Source: Streptosporangiaceae bacterium (GTDB taxonomy: Bacteria; Actinomycetota; Actinomycetes; Streptosporangiales; Streptosporangiaceae). From it: DNA of 15,714 bases. The number at the start of each line of letters is the position of its first letter. Within the stretch, counting starts at the first letter, position 1. The position numbers and the translations under genes were made by a program. The notes under the pieces are model-generated. The model made no database searches and was not told the DNA's origin. It saw only the letters and a program-made list of their open reading frames with translations. Shown in pieces: positions 5,974-12,681 of this stretch. The stretch spans positions 1 to 15,714 of the forward strand of contig JASHTT010000529.1 in NCBI GenBank assembly GCA_030040415.1, in the 5' to 3' direction.

Positions 5974-7083
5974 CTACGATCGCGATGGCAGCAGCAGATC
6001 CAGGCCCAGCCAGTCCGCCAGCGCCCGGATCTCCCGGTGCACGGCGGCGGCAGTTGTCTTGCTGAACGGCTGATCTTCGTGGACCGCGTTGACCCTGAGC
6101 ATGCTGGACGTGCGATCGGCGGCGGCGTCCAGCTTGCCTATCAGCCGGTCGCCGTCCAGGATCGGCAGCGCCCAGTAGCCCCAGCGACGCTTGGCGACGG
6201 GCTTGTACATCTCCAGCTGGTAGTCGAAATCGAAAAGCTCCGTCATCCTCTTGCGATCGAAGATCAGCTGGTCCAGCGGTGACAACAGCGCCACCCGGCC
6301 GCGGAACGGCTGGCCGAGCTGCGCGGTATCCACTCGCCACATACCCCGGGTGCCCTCGACCATCGCGAGTTCGCCGGTTGCGCCCACATCCGACGGCTCG
6401 ACCGGGCACGCAGGCCCCTGCGCCCGCGCGATACCCAGCGCCCGGAGCCGTCGCTCGGCCCGGATGCGGCGCGCGTGCTCCACCGGCACCATCGGGTCAT
6501 CCGGGTAGACGCGTTCGGCCAGGTCCCAGAGCCGGTCGCGGCCCCGCCAGCCGGCCATGGCGACCTCGCCGCGCCGCACCATGAAACCCAGCAACACCGA
6601 GACGTTGCGGTTGTTGGTCCAGCCCGTCGACCGCCACGGGACAGTGCAGGTATCGGGCAAGTCACGCATCGGCAGCGCACCGTCAGAGCCCAGCCGGTGC
6701 AGAATGTCCAGCCGGCACTTGTCGTTGGCCTCGATCCACTTCAGGGTGTCCTCGCGCCAGTCGGGCAGTGGCCCAGGGCCCGGCCACTCGGCCATCTCCG
6801 CGGTATACAGCGCGATGTCCTCGGCCGGACGGATCATGCCCTGCAGTTCGACGAGGCTGCGGTCCCGCAGGGCAGCTTTCAGGTCGGCCGGCGCATGCGA
6901 GGATCCGAGCCTGCTCCAGGCCACCAGGTCAGCGCTCGGCGTGATGGCGGCAGTCTGGTCCGCCTGTAGCAGCGTCAACTGCCGGATCATGCCGATGAGC
7001 TCCGCAGGCCGGTCATGGCCAAGCAACTGAGCGCGCACCGCGATCCGGCGCGCGTCAGCGCGGGATAGCTCGTGGACGATCAC
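5974..7083 (-). CDS. Winged-helix DNA-binding protein, AlkX/YcaQ-like DNA glycosylase family
   Basis: This 369-residue protein is of the HTH_42 (AlkZ/YcaQ) family, whose characterised members remove bulky or crosslinked alkylated bases from DNA. Family marks include LLSPLDQLIFDRKR at 266-279 and FDYQLEMYKPVAKRRWGYW at 286-304. The catalytic position reads LLQADQT, with Q40 and D42. This matches the Q-x-D type of YcaQ/AlkX rather than the Q-x-Q type of AlkZ from antibiotic clusters. The residue after the Asp is Gln, where I would expect Pro in relatives. The start is GTG at 7083; GAGG is only one base upstream, so a leaderless start is possible. The TPR gene is 119 bp upstream on the same strand. 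Base-excision activity is inferred from the family. Confidence 0.85.
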   Translation of the reverse strand: MIVHELSRADARRIAVRAQLLGHDRPAELIGMIRQLTLLQADQTAAITPSADLVAWSRLGSSHAPADLKAALRDRSLVELQGMIRPAEDIALYTAEMAEWPGPGPLPDWREDTLKWIEANDKCRLDILHRLGSDGALPMRDLPDTCTVPWRSTGWTNNRNVSVLLGFMVRRGEVAMAGWRGRDRLWDLAERVYPDDPMVPVEHARRIRAERRLRALGIARAQGPACPVEPSDVGATGELAMVEGTRGMWRVDTAQLGQPFRGRVALLSPLDQLIFDRKRMTELFDFDYQLEMYKPVAKRRWGYWALPILDGDRLIGKLDAAADRTSSMLRVNAVHEDQPFSKTTAAAVHREIRALADWLGLDLLLPSRS

Positions 7084-7202
7084 GCCTCAAACGTAGGCGA
7101 CCCTGCCGACATCGTGCGGCGGACCTCCAGCGCCCCGGCATTTGCCGATTCCCTCCGCCCGGCCACCGCCGCGACACACGCACCGGGGAACGCCCAGGCT
7201 GC

Positions 7203-7877
7203 CTAGCGGTCGGCCCGGCCCCACTTGCGATTCCGCTTTCCCGCTTGCGTTGTCCAGAACGTGAGGTTCTGGCGGATGGCCAGGGTATCTGGGTGCTTTT
7301 GACCGAACGTACGTTTGTAGGCTGGCAACAGGGCGGCGTACTGATCACGCGCCTCGGCGCTATCACCGGCGAACCCGGTCCACGCTGCGAGGCGGGCGCG
7401 GACATCCAAGGTCCTTGGATGCTCCGGGCCGAACTCGTCGAGGTAGATCGGCATTAGCCTGGCGTACTCGTCGCGGGCTTCTTCTGGATCCCCAGCCTGG
7501 CCGGTCCAGTGGGCGAGGTTGCTTCTGACGGCCAGAGTTCGGCGATGGTCGGGACCAAGACTCCGCGCACGAACGGGCAGCAGAGCTGCGAACTGGTCCC
7601 GCGCCCCGGCGGCGTCCCCAGCCTCACCCGTCCAGCGTGCAAGCTCGCTTCGCGCGGTCAGGGTATCCGGGTGCTCACGGCCGAGCACTCGTGCGAGCAC
7701 GGGCACCAGGGCGGCGAATTGATCTCGCGCCGCGGCAGCATCGCCCGCATCGCCTGTCAGCTTGGCCAGTTCGCTGCGGGTAGTCAGAGTGTCGGGGTGC
7801 TCCCGACCGAGCACCCTCTGCATCATGCTCAGCAGAGCGGCCACCTCGTCTCGAGCCGCAGCCGGCCCCTCCGCCAA
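7203..7877 (-). CDS. Stand-alone tetratricopeptide repeat (TPR) protein
   Basis: This 224-residue protein is almost entirely 42-residue TPR units, seen at 21-62, 63-104, 105-146 and 147-188, with a partial fifth at 189-219. Each contains GxxHPxTLxxRxxLAxWTGxAGDxxxARDxxAALLP. Such arrays usually form the C-terminus of large actinobacterial NB-ARC/TPR signalling proteins; here there is no NTPase or DNA-binding domain. The first 20 residues look like the second half of another repeat, so the protein may be a cut-down relative of a longer one. The start is TTG at 7877 with GAGAGGAGG ten bases upstream; an in-frame TGA three codons further up rules out a longer protein. It lies 87 bp after the response regulator on the same strand with a hairpin between. 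A protein-binding role is inferred. Confidence 0.8.
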   Translation of the reverse strand: MAEGPAAARDEVAALLSMMQRVLGREHPDTLTTRSELAKLTGDAGDAAAARDQFAALVPVLARVLGREHPDTLTARSELARWTGEAGDAAGARDQFAALLPVRARSLGPDHRRTLAVRSNLAHWTGQAGDPEEARDEYARLMPIYLDEFGPEHPRTLDVRARLAAWTGFAGDSAEARDQYAALLPAYKRTFGQKHPDTLAIRQNLTFWTTQAGKRNRKWGRADR

Positions 7878-7911
7878 TGACAGTCAGCCTCCTCTCAGCC
7901 ACGAAGAATCG

Positions 7912-7931
7912 CTCGCGCATCCACGCGCGAG
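7912..7931 (-). terminator. Hairpin between response regulator and TPR gene
   Basis: CTCGCGC at 7912-7918 and GCGCGAG at 7925-7931 form a perfect 7-bp stem with a 6-nt loop. It lies 34 bp after the regulator's stop and about 20 bp before the TPR gene's ribosome binding site. In the minus-strand RNA it is followed by CGAUUCUUCG, with no real U tract. It could be a terminator, an attenuator or an RNA-stability element. Confidence 0.4.
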
Positions 7932-7964
7932 GTCGCGCCGAGACGAAATGGGTCATATCTTGCT

Positions 7965-8708
7965 CTACCCAGGATTGCGGTCAACAAGGACGAGCGATTG
8001 CATAACACCGAGACGCGAGCCAACCTTTGCCCGACTATGGCCATGGCAACTGGGCGGAGCGGGCGGCCCCAGGTCCTCCTGATACTGGATCAGTCCATGA
8101 TGCATCGCGGTCATCAGCGCTTGTGCCCGGTTCGTCGCGCCCAGCTTCTCGTACAGCCGCGCCACGTATGTCTTTGCGGTCGAGACGCTGATGAACATTT
8201 CCACTGCGATGGCTGGGATTGACAGGCCATTGTTCAGCAAGCGCAGGACCTCCCTCTCGCGAGGGCTGAGCGCTAGCCGGTCCTGCATCGCGCGGCGCCG
8301 CGCGACGGCCGCCGCGAGACCCGAAGCGGTGAAGGACGAGGCAGCCACCGCCGCGTGCCGGATCGCGCCGATTAGCTCGGCCAACGGGGCCGTCTTGGCC
8401 ACGAACGCCGACACGCCGCTCTCCAGGGCCCGGAAGAGTACGTCGTCTTCCTGCAGCGACGTGAGTATGACGACGCCGAGGTCTTCGTAATGGTCTCGGA
8501 GCTCACGGGCGAGTTCCAGCCCGTCACCGTCGGGCAAAACGACGTCGATAGTAACCACGTCGGGCCGAGCCGCGTCGACCATATCCCGCGCCTCAGCGCT
8601 GGACTGGCATTCGGCCACTATCTCGATGTCTGAAAGTTGGGATACGAGTTCACGCAAGCCATAGCGGGTGAGCGTCTGGCCGTCAACTACGCCGAGACGA
8701 ATTGGCAT
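7965..8708 (-). CDS. NarL/LuxR-type response regulator
   Basis: This is a 247-residue two-component response regulator. The receiver domain (about 3-120) has phosphoacceptor D55 (TIDVVLPDGDG), T83/S84 and K105. The acidic pair that binds Mg2+ is reduced to D9-G10, so phosphorylation may be weak or altered. A LuxR-type helix-turn-helix follows (about 144-205, LSPREREVLRLLNNGLS...), so it should bind DNA as a dimer. About 35 residues follow the usual end of the domain, unlike most relatives of about 215 residues. The start has GGGGGAG five bases upstream. No histidine kinase is in the window. Its place beside the Tad pilus locus makes pilus control the obvious guess; a candidate dyad site lies upstream of flp. 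Confidence 0.9.
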   Translation of the reverse strand: MPIRLGVVDGQTLTRYGLRELVSQLSDIEIVAECQSSAEARDMVDAARPDVVTIDVVLPDGDGLELARELRDHYEDLGVVILTSLQEDDVLFRALESGVSAFVAKTAPLAELIGAIRHAAVAASSFTASGLAAAVARRRAMQDRLALSPREREVLRLLNNGLSIPAIAVEMFISVSTAKTYVARLYEKLGATNRAQALMTAMHHGLIQYQEDLGPPAPPSCHGHSRAKVGSRLGVMQSLVLVDRNPG

Positions 8709-8725
8709 CGTAACTCCCCCCCGGG

Positions 8726-8754
8726 AATTAGCCGCCTTAGCGGGAATGGATCAA
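8726..8754 (-). promoter_or_regulatory. Putative proximal promoter of the response regulator
   Basis: Read on the minus strand, TTGATC (8754-8749) and CTAATT (8731-8726) are 17 bp apart. Transcription from it would give a very short leader, just including the GGGGGAG ribosome binding site of the gene starting at 8708. Confidence 0.4.
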
Positions 8755-8793
8755 CTTTTTTCTGTCTGGTTTGTCCCTCTCTCGAATAGCCAG

Positions 8794-8850
8794 CTAGGGA
8801 ATACTCCGTGTCTGTCCCGGCACGCTGTCGGAATTACCCGAAGCTCCCAT
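8794..8850 (-). CDS. Possible 18-residue leader peptide upstream of the response regulator
   Basis: On the minus strand an ATG at 8850 follows a consensus AGGAGG with seven bases between, the best ribosome binding site in this intergenic region. The frame reads MGASGNSDSVPGQTRSIP and stops at TAG (8796-8794). The regulator's start is 85 bp further on. If transcription begins at the distal promoter (8934-8962), this would be an upstream ORF able to affect translation or transcription of the regulator. The peptide has no run of a single amino acid, so a classical amino-acid attenuator is not indicated. A chance ORF cannot be excluded. Confidence 0.3.
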   Translation of the reverse strand: MGASGNSDSVPGQTRSIP

Positions 8851-8933
8851 GACGCGCCTCCTGCCTGCGGCTTCTTCACTGAAGCGAGCCCAGACCGGAT
8901 GTTGAGGTTCACAGTTAACTCGCGCTCGCGGGC

Positions 8934-8962
8934 AAGATGAGTGCATCTAGCGATCGTTACAA
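8934..8962 (-). promoter_or_regulatory. Putative distal promoter upstream of the response regulator
   Basis: On the minus strand TTGTAA (8962-8957) and CATCTT (8939-8934) are 17 bp apart, in the most AT-rich part of the 319-bp region 8709-9027. A transcript from here would carry a long leader including the 18-codon ORF. The rest of that region holds no gene I can support. Confidence 0.35.
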
Positions 8963-9027
8963 AAAGGTGATCTTACTCTGAGTAGTACGAAAGTTACTAG
9001 CCGTAGTATGCCCTGCTAGCCCAGCGG

Positions 9028-9741
9028 TCAACGCGCGCCCGCGAGCATCGCAAGCAGGGCGCCGGTAAAGAGGAAAGGGCCAAAGCAGATCGCGCCGCGG
9101 AGCGTGATGCGCCGAGCTATGAGCAGAACGCCGCTGGCAAGGGCTGCCAGCACGAATCCGAGAGCTGCTCCGGCGATCAGGACCGGCCAGCCGAGCCAGC
9201 CGAGGACAAGCCCGGCGACGCCCGCGAACTTGATGTCGCCGCCGCCTAGCTGGCCTGGTCCAACCAGGGCCAGCACCATATAGACGCCGGCCAGGGCTAG
9301 ACCTCCGAGCAGCGCCCGCACTAGCGCAGCGAAATCGTGGTCGACGACGGCCGCGCCGGTGAGCAGCCCGATCAAGATCGGGTACGCAGGCAACGTGAGC
9401 GGGTTAGGGAGCCGCTGGACCGCGATGTCGATAGCGGCCAGTGCGACGCCGAGGACCCCGAAGAAGCCAAAAGCCGCCACCACGGGCTCGCCGCCATACC
9501 GGCCGAGCACAAGCGCCAGCACCGCACCCGTGCCAAGTTCCAGCACGAGCGGAGTGCCGAGGCTGCTCCTGCACGGCGCGCACCGAAGGGCTAGCAGGCC
9601 TCGCACGGGCGAGCCGCAACGCGGACATGCCACCCGTTCGGTATCGCCGGCCGGCACGGACAGCCTGAAGACGGTGCCCCTGATCGCGCCCCCCGCGAGC
9701 AGGCCCCCGATGGCGCCCGCCACCGCCCATATCGGATTCAT
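9028..9741 (-). CDS. Type IV prepilin peptidase (A24 family) of the Tad locus
   Basis: This is a 237-residue polytopic membrane protease. It is expected to cut the leader from Flp pilin and TadE-like pseudopilins at the cytosolic face. The two catalytic aspartates are D105 in AAIDIAVQRLPN and D169 in GGGDIKF, matching the family's D and GxGD motifs. The N-terminal part keeps a zinc-type pair of C-x-x-C motifs (C39/C42 and C54/C57), as in PilD-type enzymes; small CpaA/TadV enzymes usually lack it. FGPF occurs near the C-terminus. About six membrane helices are visible. No clear ribosome binding site precedes the ATG at 9741, so a leaderless start is possible. It is divergent from flp across 251 bp, which suggests joint control. 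Confidence 0.9.
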   Translation of the reverse strand: MNPIWAVAGAIGGLLAGGAIRGTVFRLSVPAGDTERVACPRCGSPVRGLLALRCAPCRSSLGTPLVLELGTGAVLALVLGRYGGEPVVAAFGFFGVLGVALAAIDIAVQRLPNPLTLPAYPILIGLLTGAAVVDHDFAALVRALLGGLALAGVYMVLALVGPGQLGGGDIKFAGVAGLVLGWLGWPVLIAGAALGFVLAALASGVLLIARRITLRGAICFGPFLFTGALLAMLAGAR

Positions 9742-9815
9742 GCAGCTTGACCGTAGGTCACCGGAACGACGTTAAGGGTCGATTCGGGCAAGAACGAGCC
9801 ACCGGAAGGTCTTGT

Positions 9816-9846
9816 CAGCCGATCGGTGCCTGCAACCAGCCGATCG
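9816..9846. promoter_or_regulatory. Direct repeat CAGCCGATCG, 21 bp apart
   Basis: CAGCCGATCG occurs at 9816-9825 and again at 9837-9846, exactly 21 bp apart, which is two helical turns. Both copies would face the same side of the DNA. It lies in the region between the prepilin peptidase and flp genes and could be a tandem regulator site; the binding protein is unknown. Confidence 0.35.
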
Positions 9847-9895
9847 CCCGATGTGTCGGCCGCTCGGCGGGATTGTCTGACCGTGCACCCGATAG

Positions 9896-9912
9896 AACTC
9901 GCTGAGCGAGTT
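9896..9912. promoter_or_regulatory. Perfect 17-bp palindrome upstream of flp
   Basis: AACTCGCT-G-AGCGAGTT has perfect 8-bp arms around one central base. Its centre (9904) is about 60 bp before the predicted flp transcription start, a usual place for an activator. NarL-type regulators bind dyads, so the response regulator at 7965-8708 is a candidate. The 7-base half AACTCGC recurs at 8917-8923, upstream of that regulator gene. Confidence 0.5.
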
Positions 9913-9928
9913 AATCCAGTGTGTGCTC

Positions 9929-9957
9929 TTGTTGGTCGGCTACTGGCCGGTTACTAA
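9929..9957 (+). promoter_or_regulatory. Putative promoter of the flp-tad operon
   Basis: TTGTTG at 9929-9934 and TACTAA at 9952-9957 are 17 bp apart. Transcription would start near 9964 and give a leader of about 29 nt with the AAGGAG ribosome binding site of flp. The boxes are close to the main-sigma-factor consensus but not perfect. Confidence 0.5.
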
Positions 9958-9992
9958 CGCGCACCGAATTCAAGCTTCCGAAGGAGCACTCA

Positions 9993-10172
9993 ATGCTCAG
10001 CGCACTCGCATTCCTGCAGAACTTCCTTATCGGGCGCGTGCGCCGCGACGACCGTGGCGTCACCTCGGTGGAATATGCCCTACTCCTAGCCCTCATTGTG
10101 GTGGTCCTCATCACGGCAGTAACCGCCTTTAGCGGAGTCCTGGGCAACGTCTTCGCCTCTTTCAAGTTCTGA
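9993..10172 (+). CDS. flp: Flp-type pilin subunit
   Basis: This 59-residue prepilin is the main subunit of the Tad (Flp) pilus. The start at 9993 was chosen over 9921 because GGAG lies seven bases upstream and gives the short leader usual for Flp. The leader ends DDRG at residue 22, and the peptidase should cut before VTSVEY, leaving E at +5 and Y at +6 as in the Flp consensus G|xxxxEY. The mature subunit is 37 residues: one hydrophobic helix (about 29-46) and a short end ASFKF. It is the first gene of the operon, behind the putative promoter and palindrome. Being first and small suits a subunit made in large amounts. Confidence 0.95.
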   Translation: MLSALAFLQNFLIGRVRRDDRGVTSVEYALLLALIVVVLITAVTAFSGVLGNVFASFKF

Positions 10173-10278
10173 CGAACCTCGGGCGAAGGACGCAATGGCG
10201 GCGAGGCCCGGATTGGCCGGGCGTGGCCGTCGAGTTAGCCGTCCGGCCGCGCCGAAACCGAAGAAAGGGCAGCAGCAG

Positions 10279-10707
10279 ATGAACCGGCCACCGTCAAGGG
10301 GCCGCACGGTCCGCGATCGTGGCGCTGTCGCGGTGGAGTTCGCCATAGTGGTGCCTGTCCTGCTGCTGATTGTGTTCGGGATCATCGACTTCGGGCGAGC
10401 GATAAACGCTCAGATAGTCCTGACCGGGGCTGCTCGCGAGGGAGTCAGGCTGGCGGCGCTGGGTTACTCCAGCGCCGAAGTCCAAGCCCGCGTGGCGGCG
10501 GCCGCGCCTGACCTGACCGGTGTCACCGCAACTGTTGTGGCGAGTTGCCCGCCTGGCGCTGGACCTGCCGCTGACGCACAGGTCGATGTCAGTTACTCGT
10601 TCACCTTCATCACCCCGATCGGCGCGGTCGCCAGTCTCATCGGCGACGCGAGCCTGGGCGCTCCGATGGTGCTGACCGCTCAAGGGGTGATGCCGTGCGA
10701 GACCTGA
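10279..10707 (+). CDS. tadE: TadE-like pseudopilin
   Basis: This is a 142-residue TadE-family protein, a membrane-anchored minor pilin of the Tad system. RDRGAVAVEFAIVVPVLLL shows a prepilin-peptidase site after G15 with E at +5 and F at +6, followed by the single membrane helix (about 20-38) and the conserved IDFGRAINAQIVLTGAAREG. The remainder is extracellular and contains two cysteines. Two starts are plausible: 10279 (AAAGGG about ten bases upstream), giving the usual short leader, and 10195 (AAGGA four bases upstream), adding 28 Arg/Pro/Lys-rich residues. I prefer the former because relatives have short leaders. It overlaps the next gene by 13 bp if that gene starts at 10695. Confidence 0.88.
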   Translation: MNRPPSRGRTVRDRGAVAVEFAIVVPVLLLIVFGIIDFGRAINAQIVLTGAAREGVRLAALGYSSAEVQARVAAAAPDLTGVTATVVASCPPGAGPAADAQVDVSYSFTFITPIGAVASLIGDASLGAPMVLTAQGVMPCET

Positions 10708-11819
10708 TGGCCTCGCTCGCTCGCCTGACCCCGCTGCGGTTGCTGCGCGACGAGCGTGGTGTGGTCGGGGCAATGGTCGCTGTGCTGATCGGCGGCGGCG
10801 TGCTGACGGGGATGTGCGCCCTCGTCATTGACGTGGGCCAGATCTATCAGGGACGCGCTGAACTGCAGAACGGCGCGGACGCCGCGGCACTGGCAGTTGC
10901 CAAGAGCTGCGCGCTTGGTAACTGCACCCCGGGCGTTGCCGGCGAGCTGGCCGACGGTAACGCCTCCAGCCTCACCGGCGGAACCGAGGGCGTCCAGCTT
11001 GTCTGCGGCTCCGGCAGCCTCGGTAGCTGCCCGGCCAGCACCGGAAGCCTGGCAAGCTGCCCACCGCCGCCACCGTCGGCCGCCGGCAACTTCGTGGACG
11101 TCTACACCGAAACGCAAATGCCCGACGGCTCCACGCTTCTTCCGCCAGTCTTCGCGACGACGCTGCTAGGAAATTCCAGCTATCAGGGGTCGACGGTCCA
11201 TGCCTGCGCTCAGGCCGAGTGGGGCCCGCCGTCCGCGGCAACGACTACCGCGCTGGCGATCTCGGCATGCGAGTGGGACCAGGCGACACAGCAGGGCAGC
11301 GTGTTCCCGCCTGCCCCGCCCTACCCACAGAACCCCCTGCCAGCGGCCAGCTTCGATCAGGTGCTGACGCTGACCCCAGGCAACGGAAGTGGCTGCGCGA
11401 CCGAACCCGCCGGAGCCGACGGACCAGCCACCTTCGGCTGGGCGCAGGCCGAGCCGGGAAGTTGCGCCTTGCAGGTCACCGGACCAACTCTTCCCGAGAG
11501 CGCGGGAACGTCGGTCACGGCGGCATGCGCGCTGGCGTTGCAGAACGCCCAGCAGAGCCAGATTCCCATTCTGGTGCCTGTCTACGTGTCGCTGGACAGC
11601 GCCGCTAGCACCTACTCACTACAGGGCTTCGCGGAGTTCGTTGTCACCGGCTACAACCTTGCGCCTGACTTCTTCGAGCCGGACTGGCTGGACCCGGCGA
11701 ATACGTGCACTGGCACCAATTACTGCGTAACCGGCTACTTCATTCAGGGGGTCATTCCGTCCACCGGCAGCTTCGCTGGCCCCAGCCTTGGCGCCTTCGT
11801 CATCGACCTGACCGGCTGA
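10695..11819 (+). CDS. TadG-like pilus assembly protein
   Basis: This is a 374-residue protein with one N-terminal membrane helix (about 23-47) and the conserved segment ALVIDVGQIYQGRAELQNGA (about 42-61), followed by DAAALA. That is the Tad/TadG N-terminal domain found beside TadE in Flp loci. The context before the helix (RDERGVVGAM) resembles a pseudopilin site but has Met rather than Glu at +5, so processing is doubtful. The remaining 300 residues face outward and are rich in Ala, Gly, Pro, Ser and Cys; no von Willebrand domain, as in proteobacterial TadG, is evident. The start is GTG at 10695 with AAGGGG seven bases upstream; ATG at 10707, overlapping the tadE stop by one base, is the alternative. 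It probably anchors or shapes the pilus in the envelope. Confidence 0.8.
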   Translation: MRDLMASLARLTPLRLLRDERGVVGAMVAVLIGGGVLTGMCALVIDVGQIYQGRAELQNGADAAALAVAKSCALGNCTPGVAGELADGNASSLTGGTEGVQLVCGSGSLGSCPASTGSLASCPPPPPSAAGNFVDVYTETQMPDGSTLLPPVFATTLLGNSSYQGSTVHACAQAEWGPPSAATTTALAISACEWDQATQQGSVFPPAPPYPQNPLPAASFDQVLTLTPGNGSGCATEPAGADGPATFGWAQAEPGSCALQVTGPTLPESAGTSVTAACALALQNAQQSQIPILVPVYVSLDSAASTYSLQGFAEFVVTGYNLAPDFFEPDWLDPANTCTGTNYCVTGYFIQGVIPSTGSFAGPSLGAFVIDLTG

Positions 11820-11850
11820 CCCGCCGACCGAACCTGGGAGTGGAATTCGC

Positions 11851-12666
11851 GTGAAAGCCCGTTTGCTGACCATCACGCTGGCAGTCGTGCTGGCCATGCT
11901 CGGTGTGGTCGCGGTCCTCGCCTACGCCCGGCAAGCCAATGAGCGGGCCGTGAACGGCCTGAAGGCGCAAACCGTCTTGATGGCCGCTGGCGCAATCCCG
12001 GCGGGTACCTCGCTGAGCGCAGCGCAGCACGAGAACCTGCTCAGCACAGAGAAGCTGCCGGACTCTTCTCTGTCTACCCCGGCAGTGAGGTCCGTGACTT
12101 CGGCGAACGAGCGCCTGGTCGTGAGCGGGCCTGTGGCGAAAGGCCAGGTGCTGCTGCAGAACATGCTGACCTCAGCGGCAAGCGTCACCGCGAGTGGCAA
12201 CTTCGTGATTCCGTCGGGCATGGTCGCGGTCACCGTAAATTTGTGCGTTTCCGAAGCCGTAGCGGGCTACGTAACCCCTGGCGCGGACGTCGCAGTATTC
12301 GACACCCTGACCCCCGGAAATGTTCAACGGACCTGTGACGCTCAGCATCTTTCAATCCCAGGTGGCCAAATAAGAAGCTCCAACGTCGCCACCACCCTGC
12401 TCGTGCTGAGAAAGGCTGAGGTACTGGCCGTCGGACAGAACCCCAGCAATCCGGGCACGTCTGGCAACGTGGCGGTTACGACGGACCCAGACAGCTCGTC
12501 ATCCTCCCAGGAGGACGAGGTGCTGGTAACGCTCGCTGTGGATCAGGCTGACGCCGAGCGGCTCATCCTGACAGCTGAAGTAGGTCTGCCCTATATGGCG
12601 TTGCTGGGGCCAGAATCCAGTACGGCGTTCGCGCCGCCGGTGAATCTCTTCCAAGAGCAGCCCTGA
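11851..12666 (+). CDS. cpaB: CpaB/RcpC-family Flp pilus assembly protein (SAF domain)
   Basis: This is a 271-residue protein anchored by one N-terminal helix (about 5-25) with the rest outside. An SAF domain spans about 40-107 (VLMAAGAIPAGTSLSAAQ...PVAKGQVLLQNML), followed by the RcpC/CpaB C-terminal region. In diderms this protein works with the secretin; no secretin is seen here, as expected for a Gram-positive envelope, so it may instead act in the cell wall or bind peptidoglycan. C132 and C162 could form a disulfide. The start is GTG at 11851 with GGAG/GTGGA upstream. It lies 31 bp after the tadG-like gene and 15 bp before cpaE, in a tight operon. Confidence 0.85.
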   Translation: MKARLLTITLAVVLAMLGVVAVLAYARQANERAVNGLKAQTVLMAAGAIPAGTSLSAAQHENLLSTEKLPDSSLSTPAVRSVTSANERLVVSGPVAKGQVLLQNMLTSAASVTASGNFVIPSGMVAVTVNLCVSEAVAGYVTPGADVAVFDTLTPGNVQRTCDAQHLSIPGGQIRSSNVATTLLVLRKAEVLAVGQNPSNPGTSGNVAVTTDPDSSSSSQEDEVLVTLAVDQADAERLILTAEVGLPYMALLGPESSTAFAPPVNLFQEQP

Positions 12667-12681
12667 GTCGAGGAGAGAGCC

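Noticed and set aside
7203..7820. CRISPR-like periodic sequence
   Set aside because: The 126-bp periodicity is the DNA image of the 42-residue TPR units inside a coding frame; there are no short identical repeats with unique spacers.
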